From the NCBI GenBank assembly GCA_004380135.1, contig QXCR01000042.1:124001-188000 (forward strand): a stretch of DNA of 64,000 bases, written 5' to 3'. Position 1 is the stretch's first letter. Every line of letters starts with the position of its first letter. A model generated the notes under the pieces. The model worked only from the letters and a program-made list of their open reading frames with translations, searched no databases and was not told the origin of the DNA. This stretch comes from Stemphylium vesicarium (lineage: Eukaryota; Ascomycota; Dothideomycetes; Pleosporales; Pleosporaceae). Shown here piece by piece: positions 23,021 to 34,626 of the stretch. The translations under genes were made by a program, and so were the position numbers.

Positions 23021-25218
23021 TCACTCTGATCCCTTCTCGTATTTGACGGGATGGAACAGTGTGTTCCGCATGCATAACCGGCCGGAGCCAGCCTCCTCTT
23101 CTGCTGGGCCGCCCTTGTCGTTTTCGCGGGAGCCGAGCCACCTTCGCCACCACTCGGAAGAGAATGCGGCGTTGTAGTAGAAGCTGTTTCCTAATTGGTT
23201 GTGTTCACCCCAGCCAAAGACGCTGTCGGTGGGCTTCGGGGGTCGGTTGAATGTTCCTTCAAGGTTCTCTAGAGGCCAGTTGTGGTCAAAGTACACGGGG
23301 TGTGCAGCATAGACGGCCTTGAGTCCGTGATGGAATGCGACGGTTGGTGGCCACATCTCAGGGAACATGTGATGCTTCATCAGATACGTTTCGCGGTGCA
23401 TGAGATCCAAGAGGCGTTTTGACAGGCGCGATACGGTGATGATGGCACAGCGCCGCGGGGGCTCTGGAAGCTCAAGATCGTAGCCGGTAACGTCGTCACG
23501 GAAGACCCAGTTGGTCTTGGCTGGGTCGAAAATAGGGTTGAAGGTGATGATGTCGGCGTCTTCGCCAACACCCCATTCATAGTTGTCCTGGAGATACGAG
23601 TGTGGTGGCTCAACCTCTGGGGGGCTTGGAAGCATGCCAGTGTTGGGGAACTTGGGAGGTCCCCACACAGGCTTTTCGTCGCTGTTGTACAGCTCCTCTT
23701 CGACCATCTCTGTGAAGTTCTTCCAAGATCCGTGGAGCTCAGGAATGTAGTACCGGGAAGATCGCTCCCACAGACCCTTGCGGGGCTGCTTCTTGGCCCA
23801 CTCACCAATCTGGTTGTGGAATTCGTAGTAGTGGCCACTGAGACGCAGATCCATCTCCCAGTTCCAGTAAAAGTCGTACTCGGGGCGAGCTTGGGCGAAC
23901 CACTGCATAGCGAAATGGGCGCTGCGGTAGACAGAGTGAACGGCTGCTTTGGCGTGGTTGTAGACGTTGTTGGGGAAGGGTTCGGGGTAGTACATGCGCA
24001 TTTGCTGCTCAGACCACAGCGTAGCCATGCCCCAGAACTCCTTTGGCAAGTTGTCTTCAATGACCTTTTGGTAGATCTCCTCTGAAGACCAAATGGGGAG
24101 GCTGTTATCCTTGACGTGGAGCAGGAAGTGGACGTCGTACTCGCCTCCGGACTTGAGGGCAAGTTCGTTGATCATGGCGCGGAGAGTAAGGATTTGGTAG
24201 TCGCTGTACTTGTAGCCGGTCCAGGTGCGGAGAACATAGGCGTGACGCGGCACCTTCTTCTTGGCGGGCGCCGACTTGTCATCGGTCGTGTTGTTCTTGA
24301 AACGGTGGGCATTCTTCTCGCGGCAGCGCTTCATGGCACCGGCCCAGTTAACCTTGCGGTAGTCGACCTTCTTTTCCCAGTTCCAGATCTTGTCGGCACC
24401 GGCATTCTCAGACTTGCCGGCCATGTCAAGACCGCCCTCGTCGCGGGAGTAGGAGTAACCGTAAGGACCAAAGCGACCGAAACGCTCGAAGCATTTCTTG
24501 TCGTCGAAACCAATCTCCTCGTACGAGCCAAACATGGGAGCAGTCATGTTCTGGGGGATACCGGGGTAGGCGTAGATGTCGGGGAGGTCGACCTTCTCCT
24601 CCTCGTCGAGGTAGCAGGTCTTAACCTCGTCGTGGTCCTTGCGGTACTGGGGCGAGTCGAACTTGTAGGGGTCGAAGGGCACCGGGTCGAGCGGTGGCTC
24701 CTTGTTGTCCTTGGACATGTGCGGCCACTTGGGCTTGACGTTGTCTTCTGGGTTGGAGCTTTGCGACCATCGCACGTAGTCCTGCTCTGATACCCAGTCA
24801 CTGAAGGGCACAAGCGTGCGAACGCCATTGAAGAAGCCGTTTAACCTAGGGCGGTCAGCATGTGTCGAAATTTGTCTGGACAGTCGTGTACTTACCGAGG
24901 GTAGTGTTCCCAGTGGTAGTGCTTTGGCTCGTTGTCGCCGTTGTGCTGCTGGGCGTGCCACCTATGTCTCCTGTAGATGCCCGTGCCTAGCATCGAGACG
25001 ACCAGTACCACCGTCACGGCGAGTGTGATGAGGCGCGAAAAGGACATGCGAGGGCGCTGGATGCGGTTGGCCCAGGCGGGCTGGCTGTACTTCTTGCCCC
25101 ATGCCTTGCTGCTGAAGAGCGGCAGCGGAGACGAGGCCTGGCTGTCCTGGCCGGGCAGCTTCTCGTAGTTGAAGCGCGTCCGAATGAACAGCTTTCCTGG
25201 ATTAAATCGCGACGCCAT
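23021..25218 (-). CDS. DUF3405 type II membrane protein, putative glycosyltransferase-like
   Basis: I read two exons, 25218-24896 and 24845-23021 (715 residues), with a 50-bp intron that splits the codon of RLNGFF. A short basic N-terminus precedes one membrane span at about residues 61-81, followed by RRHRWH. This is a type II signal-anchor layout with the bulk in the Golgi or ER lumen. The large C-terminal domain matches the fungal DUF3405 family, with HAYVLRTWTGYKYSDYQI, YDVHFLLHVKD, a conserved YWNWEMDLRLSGHY block and AKKQPRKGLWERSSRYYIP. The acidic ExD-like centre of WNWEMD and the topology suggest a GT-A-like glycosyltransferase. That is inference, since no activity is established for the family. 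The gene is apparently intact. Confidence 0.82.
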
Positions 25219-27773
25219 TGTGGAGGATGCGTGTGTGAAAGTGCTGTGCAGCGCGTGTGGTGCCTATCGCATCTGCGGCGAGGCTGCGCAAACGGTGAGA
25301 TGCTCGGGGGTGTTGTTGCTGCGACTACTCGGCCACGCGAGAAAGACCAAGGGAGGGCGTTGCTGTTGTTGTTGTTGTTGTTGTTGCACTGCGCTTGAGA
25401 CGACAGCGGAGAGTGAAACGAGTGACTGTCCTGGGGGGGGAGAGGACGGAGACAGGACTATGGACGGCGCTGAGCGTTGGGGGAGATGGCGGGATGAGAA
25501 GGAGCGACCGACCCTTTTTCCCTCGTTGCTCGCCCCAGACAGTCTAGCTTGCCTCGCGCCTGCCGTCTAGCCCTAGCCGACAAGGGTCAACCACGCTTTT
25601 CTGGAGCGGCGGAAAAGATTGGCTAGCCTCATGCGCCCGTGGGACTCTGACGACGCGCAAAGCCCGCCTGTTAATGCTCAGAATGCTGCTTAAGCAGTCG
25701 AACCCCGTCCGAACGCCTGCAGCGATTGTGAGGCGCTATGCTCGACGGCATAAAGCTCTCGTGTGTGTTATCGCACAGTGCAGCTCGCAGCTCACCACCA
25801 AATCAAATAGCGGCCTGCTATCATATCACTGTATCGGGCCCTGCATAAGCCTCCATCAGGCATGGCCCAGCACATTGCGCAACCGCCAGTGCTCCCGTCT
25901 CAACAGCGGCGCCCGGCGGAGCCCCATTACCATGCTATTTTCGCTGACGTCTTCTCGTCGATCAAGGCGGGACTCTGCCCGACATCTCAGATGCTGCATC
26001 GTTGCTACTGTTACCGCGACTGACGAGGCAATGCTGAGCCGGCGAGACTGCAACATGATATGCGCCCCTGGTCGCAATTTCGCCGTTGCCCTCTCCCCTG
26101 GGCGTTCCCAGACCTATCCTGCAGTCGTCGTGATTGGCTGAATCAGCATGCGCTAGGCTGTCATGGGACGGCTTGCGCGGCCTCTTCACCTTCTACCGCC
26201 ACCTGGACTTCCCGCAACGCCGCGCCGTTCGAGCGCTCCGCTAGGCTAAAAATACCGCATCAGCGACCTACCTATTGCCAAAGCCGTGAGCCTCGAGCGA
26301 GCCAAGAGACAAGACGCTGCTGACAAGGCTCCGCTGCATCGCCTCCTGAAAATGCTGAAGCTGTCATCTGCTCTGCCATCTGTCCAACTGCTGCAGTCAG
26401 TGGTGTTGAGCCAGCTCTCAGCTCGGCCCCTCTGACAGGCCCCGCATTTTCCAATACCACCTCGCTGCACGAAGGCGCACATGGTATCCGACACGATGAC
26501 GTTGGATCCGCGTGGATCCCGCCTGAGAGTTACCATGGCCCATATCCAAGCAATTGCACTCGTCAAACACGCGTCAAGACTCTGACGCCCGTTTCCAAGA
26601 GCAACCGGTGCCATTCTTGTTTACCACCAAGCACCTGATCAATACATGTGCATCAAGAGACGATGCCTCCTACCTACACCTTTGATCGACTGCAAGGTCT
26701 ATGCTGCGACTCGAAGCCAATTCTGCCCCTGCGGCCATTCGACTGCTCAAAAACGCCGACGCCATAGCATCTCGATCAAAGTAACTTTGCGACGTCGACC
26801 ACGTTAGGCAGTACCGCAGTAGTCTTGCTGCCACCTTGTTTTTGAAGCCCAGCCCCGTTGTCAGTCGGCTGGCTGCTACAACGTGACCAACTCTCTTTTC
26901 CACCAGACGCGCCTAACTCTAACGGCTCTCCAAGCGGCAAAGCAATGCTAGGCGTTTGACTATTGTGCTTGCGCGTTTGATGTGCAAGTACGACGAGAGA
27001 ATTGCGCGGCCTTGTGCGCATTCAAATTGGCCCCAAGTTCGACAAGAACTGGTGGGGACCCCAAGGAATGTAGTCCTTAGATAGCGGCTTGGTTGCAGAA
27101 ATCCTCAAGCATATTGAAACATCGCAGGAAAATTGCAGGCGAGATAAATCGTGCAGATGGTCTACTGCGACGCTATTGAAAACCCATTATGCTTCTTTCA
27201 CATGAGGCGGGGTAAGCATGTCATCGCGATTGAGGTCAGTCGTTGCGAAAAGCATAGGTTAGCTGCACCCAAGGAATCAGCAATGCCCAGCTGTGCACCA
27301 ATGCTTAACTACCGTTGTATTCTTCACAACCGGGACAGCCTGGGATAGCCAAACACTCATGGCCTTGGGCTGTAGTCTGGAACCCTTGATGCCGGTACAA
27401 AACTCCTGTACCTTTCTTTTGCGCAAGGAATGGGGTACAGATTGAGCTGGCTCCGCTGTGGGCGTGCAACTCACTGGATGCGATTTCTTCGTATGCTTCC
27501 AGATACTGAAGATACATCTAGATAACTCTGAAACGCTGATGCACCCCACAGACTTGGGTGCACGCATGTAGTGAGAGAAAAGGATGCAGCAACGACCAAT
27601 CGAGTGAGAGTAGGAGAATGTGCTCATGTGCTGCGCGCCGCCGGCGAGCCAATCAGAACAAGGCAAGCTCCGAACGCGGGCCTTCAAATCTCCGACCTTC
27701 TTTCCACTTTCGACTCATCGCAAGTAACCCCACGTTCTGGGACTCAACACCAACTATCAACACAACCGCAGAT
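25219..27773. other. Large divergent intergenic region
   Basis: About 2.5 kb separates the DUF3405 gene (minus) from the Phe-tRNA synthetase gene (plus), so both promoters lie here. A GTT trinucleotide repeat sits at about 25358-25385. The frames of 60-155 codons in 25674-27690 do not resemble known domains on either strand. I see no tRNA or transposon ends. Confidence 0.5.
25358..25385. repeat. GTT/CAA trinucleotide microsatellite
   Basis: A run of GTT units with one GCT interruption lies about 150 bp upstream of the DUF3405 start, in its probable 5' UTR or promoter. Confidence 0.8.
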
Positions 27774-29545
27774 ATGCCAGGAACACGAGGCCCAGTGCCT
27801 GTACCGCTCGAAACCAAGGGCCAAAACCTCACCCAAGAAATTCTTGACCTTCTCGACACAAAGGAGCCTCTCCAATCCAATGAAGACTTCCCCGCAATAT
27901 CGCAGGCCGAAATCAAGGCTGCATTGGACAGGCTAGCGAGCCGGTCCATGGTCGAATACAAGTCGCTTGATTCAGAAAAGGTCGTTCTCACACCGGAATC
28001 GGAAGGAATAGTAGCAGAAGGAAGCCATGAGTTCAAGGTCTGGAAACTAGTCAAAGAGAGAGGCAGTGTGCCAATTGCTGAATTACCGGTATGTCGCTTT
28101 ATACCTGACCGTCAGATTTGCGACTAACAAATTATTCAGACCATCTTCGGAAAGGAAGCCGCCAGCGTGGGACAGGGTAACGGATTCAAGAATAAGTGGA
28201 TAAAAAAGGATGGCGACAACCTCGTTCTTGTTCAGACCGAAGAGCCCAAAGACCTCAACCGCGAACTACTCCAGGGTATCAATGACACACAATCTCTCGA
28301 TGATGCGAAAATGCTCGCTCAACTGAAGAAGAAGAAGCTCGTCACCGTCACAAAGGTCATTACGTACACAGTCACAAAGGGTCCCAAGTACGCCAAGGAG
28401 ATACCAGTGGAGCACACCGACTTGACCGTCGAGCTGCTTACAGGCGACGCGTGGAAGACTGCAAACTTCAAGCCATACAACTTCGCGGCACTAGGAGCAA
28501 ACCAAGATGCGGGCGCATTGCACCCCTTGAACAAGGTCAGGCAAGAGTTCCGGAATATCTTCTTCTCCCAAGGCTTTGTCGAGATGCCAACAGGACAGTA
28601 AGTCAAGACAACCAGACTGCTGGTTTCAATAACTAACATTGCATAGCTTCGTCGACACTGGCTTCTGGAACTTCGACGCACTTTTCGTACCGCAACAACA
28701 TCCTGCTCGCGACATGCAAGATACCTTCTTCGTCTCGTATCCACCAAAAGCCGACAAGCCACGATTAGACACTGCGAACGAGGCGACCATGGACCGGATG
28801 GAGGCTGGCTCAAGACGTCTCTTCTCCACACCAGAGAGCGAGAGCCGGGAAAAGAAGCCCAGGGATTTTGAGCAGTACTGGAACGACGTCAAGAAGGTGC
28901 ACCAAGAGGGCGCTTTCGGCTCAATAGGATGTAAGCCATCTGTTCAATCAACCAAAGTCTCCCATCCTAACAACCCACACAGACCGCTACCCATGGGAGG
29001 AAGACGAGTCCCTCCGCCTGGTGCTCCGCACGCACACAACCGCCGTCTCAACATGGGCGTTGCACCGTCTAGCCGAAGACCCACGCCCCGCGCGCTACTT
29101 CTCCATCGACCGCGTCTTCCGCAACGAAACCGTTGACGCGACCCATCTCGCCGAATTCCACCAAATCGAAGGAGTAATCGCAGACTTCGGCCTCACCCTC
29201 GGCGGCCTCCAGCGCTTCCTCGAAGACTTCTTCGCAAACATGGGCATCTCAAACCTGCGCTTCAAACCCGCTTACAACCCCTACACCGAGCCCTCGATGG
29301 AGATCTTCGGCTACCACGCGGGTCTCAAGAAGTGGCTCGAGATTGGTAATTCCGGTATGTTCCGCCCCGAGATGCTGGAGCCCATGGGCTTGCCGAGAGA
29401 TATGCGCGTGTATGGGTTTGGGTTGAGTTTAGAGAGGCCCACTATGATGAAGTATGGGGTTAGTAATATTAGGGAGTTGCTGGGACATAAGGTTGATTTG
29501 AGCTGGATTCGCGAACAACCTGCTGTGCGCTTTGATAAGGAGTAA
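27774..29545 (+). CDS. FRS2: Phenylalanyl-tRNA synthetase alpha subunit, cytosolic
   Basis: I read four exons: 27774-28088, 28140-28597, 28647-28930 and 28983-29545 (539 residues, introns of about 50 bp). The N-terminal winged-helix-like part (EILDLLDTKEPL, FKVWKLVKERG) is the DNA/tRNA-binding region of eukaryotic PheRS alpha. The catalytic core has the class II motifs. The motif 1 region is HPLNKVRQEFRNIF. Motif 2 has FSIDRVFRNET followed by HLAEFHQIEG. Motif 3 has YGFGLSLERPTMMKYG. The phenylalanine-pocket blocks FVDTGFWNFDALFVPQQHPARD and EIGNSGMFRPEML are present. The enzyme forms an alpha2-beta2 tetramer with Frs1 and charges tRNA-Phe in the cytosol. It is slightly longer than the yeast subunit, and nothing looks broken. 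Confidence 0.95.
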
Positions 29546-30044
29546 GGCTGCTGGCATGGGGGGGGAGGGGGGGGCTGACTGGATAGTGGAAGTGGTTGAA
29601 CAGGAGGAACTGCGTCCGATATGGCAGAGAAGAAGTTTTGTTCTTGTATGAATGCTATGATGGGAACACGTGCCTTGATGGAGATGATATCCAAAATAAA
29701 AGAAGGCACGTTAGCCGTTCTTGCCAAAGAAGTAGGAAAATAGGTCTGCACTTCATGCCGCGACTTTTCTGTACTTTGCCCCAACGTCCCCTTGCTTCAG
29801 CTCGTGTTGCTTATTTTCTGAGGGCATTTTCCCCCCACGAAGAGCCGCTTTCAGAGTGGACGACTTATCTGCCCGTCTTGCACTGGGTGCAATTTCAATG
29901 GGCCAGACCATCATCCTACCTCCGCTCAGCACAAAGTGCGCGGAAAGGCGTGTGATGGCATCCAAAACTGCTCTCGTCTCTGAGCACTTTTTAGCAACAT
30001 TTCCAACGACGCAAAAAAAAAATCTCCCGCGTACAACCTTTTTC
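29546..30044. other. Convergent intergenic region
   Basis: This is the shared 3' flank of FRS2 (plus) and the Tim17-family gene (minus). A short G-rich run lies at about 29559-29573, just after the FRS2 stop. No gene is visible. Confidence 0.6.
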
Positions 30045-30776
30045 TCACTCCTCCTCCAAACTGGCCCTAACATCCTCAGCAACACGCCTATTCCTCGCGC
30101 CCTTGTAAATCCAACTCTCATGCTCCATGCCGCCACCCCACCTCCCCTTGGCCCAAATCAGACCATCCTGACCCAGTCCAAACCCGAGCCCAACCACCAG
30201 ACCCAAGCGAATCGTGCGCGCAGCCGTCGAGACAGGGAACTGATGCCACGCACTCCACAGCCCACCGGTAACCATGCCCGCAAGCGCACTACTAACAAAA
30301 TCCCTACTCCTATCAACCCCGCGATCCACGCGTCGTAAATCCAACTCATCAACACCCTCCATCTCGCCCATCGTGCGCCCCGCCCGCCACGTACCGCGGA
30401 AAACATCCAGACTCTCTTCGATGATGAAAAACACACTGCTCCACGCGGCAATGTACGTGCCCTTTTTCAGCCCGTCGACGATGCCGTAGCGCCACTTGTA
30501 GTAGTTCTTCGACTTGTGGTACAGGTACCAGCCGGGGTTTGAGATTGGTAGGCGGTGCGCGTTTTCGGCGCGGAAACGGAGAGAGGCCATGTGGCCGGCG
30601 CTTAGGGAGCCGAGCGTGAAGCCTGAGAGGAAGGACAGCGTGGTTGTGAGGAGGAGGCGGCGGTCAAAGGGCATGCCGAGGCGCGGGGCGGTTGAGAGGG
30701 GTTGTTTGGGGGGTGGAGGTGCGGTCATGGGGTCTGTGGGTGATGGTGGGATTGATTGGAGGTGGGTGGTTGCCAT
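30045..30776 (-). CDS. Tim17/Tim22/Tim23-family mitochondrial membrane protein
   Basis: This is a single-exon gene of 243 residues. The frame is open further upstream, but the first ATG is at 30776, which I take as the start. After a Pro-rich N-terminus there are hydrophobic, Gly-rich segments typical of the Tim17 superfamily. These are LLLTTTLSFLSGFTLGSLSAG near 41-61, GTYIAAWSSVFFIIEESLD near 106-124, FVSSALAGMVTGGLWSAW near 160-177 and RLGLVVGLGFGLG near 190-202. The pattern of four spans with GxxxG-like spacing fits an inner mitochondrial membrane protein. It is more like the TIMMDC1/Tim17-related group than a core translocase subunit, so a role in complex assembly rather than import is possible. 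It shares a divergent promoter with the gene at 31342. Confidence 0.75.
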   Translation of the reverse strand: MATTHLQSIPPSPTDPMTAPPPPKQPLSTAPRLGMPFDRRLLLTTTLSFLSGFTLGSLSAGHMASLRFRAENAHRLPISNPGWYLYHKSKNYYKWRYGIVDGLKKGTYIAAWSSVFFIIEESLDVFRGTWRAGRTMGEMEGVDELDLRRVDRGVDRSRDFVSSALAGMVTGGLWSAWHQFPVSTAARTIRLGLVVGLGFGLGQDGLIWAKGRWGGGMEHESWIYKGARNRRVAEDVRASLEEE

Positions 30777-31341
30777 GGCTTTTGTGAGGCGCGGTTGCGC
30801 TTGCCCGTGTAGGCAGAGAAGTGGTTGTGTTGCGATTCGAGTGGGTTGAGAGGTGAGGTTTGCGATGGGGGTTGCGGAGGTGGTGCGGAGATGGGTTGGC
30901 GCGGTCGCAAGTCTGTTGATTACGAGGAAGTGTGTCCCGGTTGTATATCGTCTGGGTATACTATCCAAAACTCCTGGATCGGAGGTGTGGTGTATAGTAT
31001 ACGGTCGCTGGTAATGTGGTGGGATTGGTTGAAGTGAGGGTGTTGCTTCCGCTGGAATTGTGGAAGTTCGACAGGAATGCCAAGAGTTTTGTGCATGATA
31101 TCGTGTCGCGCCTTCCCCGCGTAACCCCTCTATAGCTTGAGCAACGTACGCGTGCTCCAAGTCAATTTTTTTCCAACACCGATAGAAAAACGCCCATGTA
31201 ATACAACGACGCGTCTATACCCCATAACAATCTCATATCGAACTTTTCGTCCTCAGCTCTACGAAATCATAAAGCTAGTCCTCTGGAACGTCGTCGAATC
31301 AATCAAAACACCTGCGAGAGAACCTCCGTACCCATCCCAAC
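30777..31341. other. Divergent promoter region between Tim17-family and small acidic protein genes
   Basis: The 565-bp region separates two start codons that point away from each other, so it must hold both promoters and 5' UTRs. An open frame runs through most of it on the minus strand, but it begins only with TTG and looks random. No TATA box stands out. Confidence 0.6.
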
Positions 31342-31902
31342 ATGGCAACGCCCTCCCCACTATCATGGACTCTCCGTCTGAAAGCACACAAAACAACTGT
31401 CCTCCTTCACGTCGACCCCCTCCACACCTTCGACAACATCAAATCCCGCCTGTTCGATGCGCTACAAGAAACCGAGCTTCGGCACCCGGAGACCGGCGAA
31501 CCGATACCGCTCCCCGAATCCGCGTCTGAGATCCAGCTCGGGCGGCCCGTCAACATCCACGACGCAAGCGAGGGCTTCCAGCTGGGTGAATGGGAATACA
31601 GCATCACGGAAGAGGAAGAGGAAGGCAAGGGCAAGGGTAAAGCCAAGGCCAGTGGAAACTCGAGTGAGAAGGCTGGTATGTCGAACGCGAAACAGTGTCC
31701 AAAAGGCGCGGGGTTGAAAGATGGTGTTGTGTTGGCGTTTCGATGGCGGGGCGATGGGACTTGGGATGGGGAAGAAGAGGATGAGGATGATCTTGTGGCG
31801 AAACCGGCGGATATGTGGGGGGTTAAGCTTGCGAGCTTTGAGGATGCGTATGGGGTTGAGAATGAGACGGATGTTGGTGGTGGGGCCGAGTTTGAGGGAT
31901 GA
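31342..31902 (+). CDS. Small acidic protein, possible ubiquitin-like N-terminus
   Basis: This is a single-exon gene of 186 residues with an ATG in good context (CAACATGG). I do not recognise a named family. The N-terminal 50 residues (WTLRLKAHKTTVLLHVDP, then FDNIKSRLFDALQET) have the alternating pattern and helix of a beta-grasp, ubiquitin-like fold. A hinge (LPESASEIQLGRPVN) and a charged GKGKGKAKA stretch follow. The C-terminal part holds DGVVLAFRWRGDGTWD and an acidic patch, then WGVKLASFEDAYG. No membrane span or signal peptide is visible, so it is probably nuclear or cytosolic. The conserved-looking ends and coding bias suggest a real gene. Its function is unknown. Confidence 0.65.
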   Translation: MATPSPLSWTLRLKAHKTTVLLHVDPLHTFDNIKSRLFDALQETELRHPETGEPIPLPESASEIQLGRPVNIHDASEGFQLGEWEYSITEEEEEGKGKGKAKASGNSSEKAGMSNAKQCPKGAGLKDGVVLAFRWRGDGTWDGEEEDEDDLVAKPADMWGVKLASFEDAYGVENETDVGGGAEFEG

Positions 31903-34223
31903 GCGCGGGAGGATGTTGGATGATATGGATTTATATTACGATATGAGTGCGCTCGTTCTAGCAGCCGTGTTACGATGTTAAGCCGGACGATGGCTAGCCG
32001 TCTTGTCGACTTTACTGGACCTGGTTTATCGGCACAATGTGACGGCATCTCGAGCGGGGAGAGCGAGGTATTCTGAAGAGCTGCTGAACAGCAGCTTGCA
32101 CAAGATAGCCTGCTGGCATGCAGGTATGACAGCGCCGTCTCCAAAGCGAAGCGTAAAGCTCCCCAAATGCCGGTGGGTAACTCGCAAAGTGGCGCCGCCG
32201 ACTTGAGTAGTAAGCCCAGAGAATGCCCGCTTGCCCTAGCATTCAACGGCGACAAGACAATTCGACGTCTCATCTTGACTAGGCTTCAAGCAAAACTATG
32301 ATATAAAAGCTGTCCGGCCGTCAAGTCCCGCTTCTTGTACCGTTTTCCTTGGTATTTTGCTGCTTTTGCTGTTTATTCTCGCATTCTTTCCGCGTTATTC
32401 CCTTCTTACCATGTGATATGTTAGAAGCATATGGAGAGAACAGGGCATTCGTTGTAAACATTAAGGTTGGGCGAGGTCAGTAACGACTATAGCGTCGGTA
32501 CGTAGGTCCTAGGTATCTATTCTTTTCCGGTGCATTAGCAGCTCTAATACCCCAGCGAGAGATCTCATTACCTCGTATATATATTGATCCTATCGTAGGG
32601 CAACACTCGTTCAGAAGCGAAGCACTCTTCCCAAGCACATTTTCACAATATGCAGCAGTAAACATATTTCATGGTGACTTGTCGAAATGGCGACTGGTTG
32701 GCGGGGAAGAATAGCTTATTCGTTCGAGCAGCGGCAGATTCGATAGCATAGTAGGTTTTAATAGGAAGAAGAAGTTATAAAGGTATTTAGAGGGCAGCAT
32801 TTTCCTTAGCGGACACAACAAAATCCCGTCGAGGCGTGGCTTGTGTAATAAGGGTGGTAAATATTGTGTCATCGCTGCGTTTCTTGAAGTTTTGTCGGAT
32901 ATCCAGATGTGTGACTTGCTGCTGCAGTATTAAAGTTCTACCCATGGCTGGAATATGGTGTCAGTGGATACGATGCTGTGGTATGGATTAAGTGGCGATG
33001 AGTTGAGGGTATGGGCTGTGCCACTGCTGCACTTTATGTGATCGACAACGAGATCACATATGTGGTATTTTCTCTCTTTGAGGCTTCCAAGGTACCAGAG
33101 TAATTATGGCTACGGGCTGTCATGACAGCAACAGAATGTACGGCAAACTACAATGGTACTTGCACTACTCACACAGTGATAGTTTTTGAGGGTGATAGAC
33201 ATTGAACTGTACCACAATACTTCTATTGACCTCTCTTGCAGCCCTTTGCAACAGTCAGGCCCGCGATAGAGCTGAGGGCAGTGGTCAAGATGACGAAGCT
33301 AAATGGTAACGTACCCCCAGTCCGTCACTATTTCACTCCACCAAGTCAACACAGATTTTCAAGAAGCTGATGACAGATCACCAACATCACGCTACCATCA
33401 ATTTCCCTCCTCTAGCCCTCATTATCAGCCGCAAAAACAGACATTGTGGAGTTCGTGGAGAAAACATGTGGGTCACCACATCCGTGCTGTTGACCGCATT
33501 GCCTCTTGGTGGCCTTTACAGCGCCGAAAGTATCGCCGGCTTCTAATGAACGCGCTGCTTTGACTAGTAGTGAGCCATCTTAGTTTCGGAATGGGCGAAG
33601 TTGTGTTGGTGTGAGTTTGTGCTTTTGGGTGACTGCGCTGTTGTATTGCAGCGGTCGTGGCTACGTTTTGGTGGCTTGCGACGCCGTATAAACTCACCTG
33701 AAGAAACGATGTTTGCCGCGAATAAAGATCCAGAAGTCAAGAATGAGGGTAGAAGGGGAGTCTGCGGAATTGTAAATGTGAAATTCCAGGTCGCTTGCAA
33801 CAGTCCTTTTCGCGCAAGTTAATAGTTGACTGACTATAATGACTCGCGCATGGATTACTCAGACGTTGTCTTACCAGACCACTCTCTGACTTCCGGATAG
33901 CGGCTGGGTTTCATCGCCAGGCTGAGCTTCTGGGTGAGCCATCGACGACAGTTGTATGAGCCTCTCAAAATGTCACTACGCATCACCCTGTGAGCAAGAA
34001 GGAGGTATGAGGACTCATTGAACACGTCCGCTTCAGTCATATTCAATGACTGTAAGGGAAGCACTAGAAGTGTATAAGAATTGGTATAATGCTCGCATTT
34101 AGATGTCCTCATAGCAAAGCATACCATCAAATACATTCATACAACTGTTACTACTACATCAAATATTTCAAAAAAAAATACAACATCTACCTCCCTAAGT
34201 TTCATGAGTTCACTAGAATTGAA
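31903..34223. other. AT-richer gene-poor stretch, left part of the decayed block
   Basis: No open frame over 90 codons has a domain. A promoter-like TATAAAAG occurs near 32301 with no convincing ORF after it. Sequence beyond 32280 becomes A/T-richer with many short direct and inverted words, as in decayed repeats, but I could not define element ends. Confidence 0.45.
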
Positions 34224-34626
34224 ATGACAAAAAGCGGTGGATTCTTGAAGCTCCCATCGGCTCGCGATGAGGAGAGAATTGAAGGAGTGACAGAAGCAGC
34301 CAAAGCAAAAAGAGAAAACAGGAGATGGATGGAAAAATCACCGAGTTGCCGTGGGAAGGGAAAATTCAGAAGAATCCAGACGCAGCCCAAAAGGTCATAA
34401 AGGAAATATTAGAAATGGAGATAAGAGCCAGACTGTCCGTGAAATACATCACTGCCTTGGAGGAAGAAGAAAAAGAAGACCTGTCAAGAAGATCGATAAG
34501 ACAATCGATGAATACAAGCTGCTGACCCCGGAAGAACGGCGTGAGATCGAGAAGGACAAAGAAATCGGAAAAGCGCTTGCAAAGCTGGAAGGTCACAGGA
34601 GATCCCTAGAAAGCAGCTCTTCGTAA
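34224..34626 (+). pseudogene. Twice-frameshifted charged coiled-coil-like ORF
   Basis: Three overlapping frames form one consistent, highly charged helical protein. Frame A opens with MTKSGGFLKLPSARDEERIE from 34224. Frame B takes over at about 34325 (KITELPWEGKIQKNP, then EILEMEIRARLSVKYITALEEEE). Frame C takes over at about 34490 (KTIDEYKLLTPEERREIEKD) and ends at 34626. The frames overlap with no room for introns, so single-base indels are the simplest explanation. The Lys/Glu-rich composition continues across all three. I do not recognise the family. It could also be chance, since A-rich DNA gives Lys/Glu-rich frames, so confidence is low. Confidence 0.35.

Noticed and set aside
24116..24790. 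Long plus-strand frame of 224 codons opposite the DUF3405 gene
   Set aside because: It is the antisense shadow of a well-supported coding exon with strong codon bias.
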